Of a stretch of 8,135 nt of DNA, positions 6,260-8,135 are shown piece after piece. A program made the translations under genes and the position numbers. Source of the stretch: Flavobacteriaceae bacterium (GTDB lineage Bacteria; Bacteroidota; Bacteroidia; Flavobacteriales; Flavobacteriaceae); the NCBI GenBank assembly GCA_014239895.1, contig JAAZXZ010000009.1, forward strand, positions 1 through 8,135, given 5' to 3'. Every line of letters begins with the position of its first letter. Within the stretch, counting starts at the first letter, position 1. Under the pieces are notes generated by a model that saw nothing but the letters and a program-made list of their open reading frames with translations, was not told where the DNA came from and searched no databases.

Positions 6260-6265
6260 TCCTTT
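6260..6265 (-). promoter_or_regulatory. Ribosome-binding site that fixes the rhodanese start
   Basis: AAAGGA on the minus strand lies six bases before the ATG at 6253. It falls inside the frame that would begin at the TTG of 6277, so it favours the shorter, 123-residue protein. Confidence 0.75.
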
Positions 6266-6273
6266 ATTTGTAA

Positions 6274-6840
6274 TCAAGAAGACTTTAATAAGTTAAAAAT
6301 TAAAAATCCATCAAAAAGTTGATAGGATAAATTACTAATTACAAAGATGGCATGATATTTTTCATTATTAGATTTTGCTGCAAAAATTGACATCGAAGTA
6401 AAAATAACAACCTGGAAATGGTATAAAACATCTCTATTTAGAAAATATTCATAACCTTTTAAAGCAGTATCGCCATAATCAACCATAATGCTTAAAGCAA
6501 ATAAATAGAAAAACCACTTTCTATTTGCATAAAAATGTTCTTTGTAAGATTTAATGTCTCGATTAGAAAATAAGAGTGCAGATAGTAAAAAATAAATCAG
6601 CGCGTAGAAGACTATGAATATATAAAGTCCAAATGTCCATTCATCAATAATTACATAATTATATTGCCACCACCAAAAAAATATTAATGTAAAAAATATA
6701 TCAATACACCACAAAGTGTGAACCCAATAAAATTGCACATCTTTATGCTGAATAAGAAAAACAATATTTTTAAGAATATGTGTAATCCCTAATCCAATAA
6801 TTATTGATACTAAAACCATTATGTATTCAAAAACTGACAT
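6274..6840 (-). CDS. Polytopic membrane protein of unknown function
   Basis: The 188-residue, strongly hydrophobic and aromatic protein has about six predicted helices: roughly 6-30, 43-65, 69-91, 108-122, 140-155 and 163-185. It begins with Phe-Glu-Tyr-Ile and the segment Ser-Ile-Ile-Ile-Gly-Leu-Gly-Ile-Thr-His, and has Phe-Trp-Trp-Trp at 55-58. I recall this combination from a widespread but uncharacterised bacterial membrane family with no assigned activity. There is no transporter signature, nucleotide site or metal motif. It starts 6 nt after the esterase stop, with only a distant GGG before the ATG, and the rhodanese gene begins 20 nt after its end. It could be the membrane partner of the rhodanese, but this rests only on adjacency. 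Confidence 0.85.
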   Translation of the reverse strand: MSVFEYIMVLVSIIIGLGITHILKNIVFLIQHKDVQFYWVHTLWCIDIFFTLIFFWWWQYNYVIIDEWTFGLYIFIVFYALIYFLLSALLFSNRDIKSYKEHFYANRKWFFYLFALSIMVDYGDTALKGYEYFLNRDVLYHFQVVIFTSMSIFAAKSNNEKYHAIFVISNLSYQLFDGFLIFNLLKSS

Positions 6841-6846
6841 ATTTAT

Positions 6847-7542
6847 TTAACCCACTTCAAAATAGGATAACCATTCTAAAATTTTATTAATTGTTTCGCT
6901 CGTCATTTCATGACCTATGTTGGTTTCAAAATATTCTGTATTGGATCCCAATTTTTCAAATAACCTTTTACCCTGAAGAGCCCATTTAGTAGTAAGCCCT
7001 TTATCTTTATTCCCATGTATAATCAAAACATTAAGATTTTGATAATGTTCAGATGATTTAATAATGGAAAATTCTACAGGTAACCGGGCACTATGGACAA
7101 TAAGGCCAGAAAATTTTTGTGGATATAATAGTGCTAGCTTGTAAGACATGATCGCGCCTTGACTAAATCCGCCAATAAATATCTTTGTTTCATCGATATT
7201 ATATTTATTCTTTATATAATCAATTGTTTTCATTATTCGATTAGTACTCTCAGTAATCTGTGTTTGATTAGATAATGTATCACCATTAGATATACTATAT
7301 TCATACCATCTATTTTTTTTAACTATAAAACGTAAAGGCGCACGCAGTGAGACTATTAATAATTTATTATTATTATATCTTTCTATTAATTCATCAAATT
7401 GCTTTTCATTATTTCCATATCCATGCAATAAAAACAAAACAGGTACTGGAGATTCAGTTTTTTCTGTAAAATTAATTGAATACTTAAGTTGTTCTTGGGA
7501 AAATAGTGGGAATGCAAATAATAATAGAAGAATATGTTTCAT
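6847..7542 (-). CDS. Secreted alpha/beta-hydrolase, phospholipase/carboxylesterase type
   Basis: Predicted ester hydrolase of the Abhydrolase_2 (phospholipase/carboxylesterase) group. Residues 1-15 are a signal peptide ending Leu-Phe-Ser before Gln16, so the enzyme should be periplasmic or exported. Leu-His-Gly-Tyr-Gly-Asn (39-44) forms the oxyanion region, Gly-Phe-Ser-Gln-Gly contains the nucleophile Ser127, and the triad is completed by Asp180 (His-Gly-Asn-Lys-Asp) and His210 (Ile-Gly-His-Glu). The 231 residues match the usual size plus a signal sequence. The segment Arg-Ala-Pro near residue 68 and the Trp-Tyr after it are also typical. The ATG shares a base with the stop of copy E (TAATG), with AAGAAAG upstream, suggesting coupled translation. 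The natural substrate cannot be told from the sequence; short-chain acyl or feruloyl esters are options. Confidence 0.92.
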   Translation of the reverse strand: MKHILLLLFAFPLFSQEQLKYSINFTEKTESPVPVLFLLHGYGNNEKQFDELIERYNNNKLLIVSLRAPLRFIVKKNRWYEYSISNGDTLSNQTQITESTNRIMKTIDYIKNKYNIDETKIFIGGFSQGAIMSYKLALLYPQKFSGLIVHSARLPVEFSIIKSSEHYQNLNVLIIHGNKDKGLTTKWALQGKRLFEKLGSNTEYFETNIGHEMTSETINKILEWLSYFEVG

Positions 7543-8135
7543 TACTTACTTTCTTTTAATTCTAATAAGTTATCTTTGATTTCATTTAAAGTATCCCTGA
7601 TGAAAGATACGCGAATTTTTCTTGTAGTATGTAATGACTCAATTGACTTTAGATGTGCAAAAATGATATTATCGTTTTTAGTTAATTTAAAAAACTCGAA
7701 CAAATCATATGGTAGACTATATTCTTTAAAAAGATTTGAATAATTATTCATTAAATAATTTTCAATGAAATCTCTCCATTCTCGTTCTTTTTTTTGAACA
7801 TTATAAATATCTTCCATTGATTCATATAGGCGACCAAATCTTCTAATAGTATTAAAATTTATAAGATTTATTTCACCACTATTAATTAATGTTTCATATA
7901 TACTAAAATCAGGATAATACGCATTTTGAATCGAGAACCATATATCGCTAATATATTCTTTCTTGTTTACAATTGTATCATAATTAAAAGTATCCCAATC
8001 ATTAATTAGCGCATTATATCTAACTAACTGTTTATCATATTCATTCAATTTGTTAGTTGTGTAATTTATTAATTCGTCGGTTTGATTTTCTAAAAGGCTA
8101 TAAACTTCAGTCGTTTTTGATTTTAATTCTAATGA
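7542..8135 (-). CDS. DUF6090-like membrane-anchored protein, copy E, N-terminus beyond the right edge
   Basis: The frame is open from 8135 to the stop at 7542, giving 197 residues without a start in view. A TTG at 8048 could be taken as a start, but the 29 codons before it continue the same helical, Leu/Glu/Asn-rich region, so the gene is cut by the window, not shortened. Asp-Trp-Asp, Tyr-Tyr-Pro and the following Tyr-Glu-Thr-Leu-x-x-Ser-Gly-Glu-Ile-Asn-Leu-Ile line up with copies C and D and are the closest match here to the DUF6090 middle motif as I remember it. The C-terminus has the same closing helix. The conserved Arg-Gly-Gly anchor should lie just outside. Its stop overlaps the esterase start by one base. 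Confidence 0.88.
   Translation of the reverse strand, partial: SLELKSKTTEVYSLLENQTDELINYTTNKLNEYDKQLVRYNALINDWDTFNYDTIVNKKEYISDIWFSIQNAYYPDFSIYETLINSGEINLINFNTIRRFGRLYESMEDIYNVQKKEREWRDFIENYLMNNYSNLFKEYSLPYDLFEFFKLTKNDNIIFAHLKSIESLHTTRKIRVSFIRDTLNEIKDNLLELKESK

Noticed and set aside
6254..6277. TTG start that would lengthen the rhodanese by eight residues
   Set aside because: The ATG at 6253 has AAAGGA at proper spacing, and the extension contains that site.
7534..7743. Plus-strand open frame of 69 codons opposite the end of copy E
   Set aside because: It is antisense to a supported gene and its product has no clear features.
8046..8048. TTG as the start of copy E (168 residues)
   Set aside because: The frame stays open to the window edge and the upstream residues fit the family's helical region, so the true start lies outside.

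Overview
The window is AT-rich and every supported gene lies on the minus strand, so transcription runs from right to left. Low GC, Lys/Asn/Ile-rich proteins, a 'FSQ'-type signal peptide on the esterase, many weak or absent Shine-Dalgarno sites and a protein family resembling the Bacteroidota DUF6090 group suggest a marine Bacteroidota or Neomarinimicrobiota (SAR406)-like bacterium. This placement is an inference; there is no rRNA or marker gene to settle it.

Right-hand transcription block (8135 down to about 1653), in transcription order: a membrane-anchored DUF6090-like protein cut by the right edge (copy E); a secreted alpha/beta-hydrolase (phospholipase/carboxylesterase type) coupled to it by a TAATG junction; a polytopic membrane protein; a membrane-anchored rhodanese; a probable outer-membrane beta-barrel protein; two further DUF6090-like proteins with an ATGA overlap (copies D and C); carbamate kinase (arcC); DNA-3-methyladenine glycosylase I (tag); and two tiny overlapping single-helix proteins. 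Gaps from copy E to tag are 42 nt or less. A strong inverted-repeat terminator at 1579-1615 closes the block.

Left-hand block: two more DUF6090-like proteins (copies B and A, 6 nt apart), then the first 26 codons of a lipoprotein that runs off the left edge.

The striking feature is five members of one membrane-anchored family in 8 kb. The four with visible N-termini share an almost invariant first 26 residues (Lys/Arg, Gly-Gly, then one hydrophobic helix ending in Ile/Val-Asp), while their remaining roughly 200 residues are strongly divergent. Most other genes also encode envelope or exported proteins; only arcC and tag are clear cytosolic housekeeping enzymes. I see no CRISPR, tRNA, rRNA, IS element or phage gene. 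No gene-free stretch exceeds 300 bases; the longest is 142 nt (1511-1652) and holds a terminator, a ribosome-binding site and a possible promoter.
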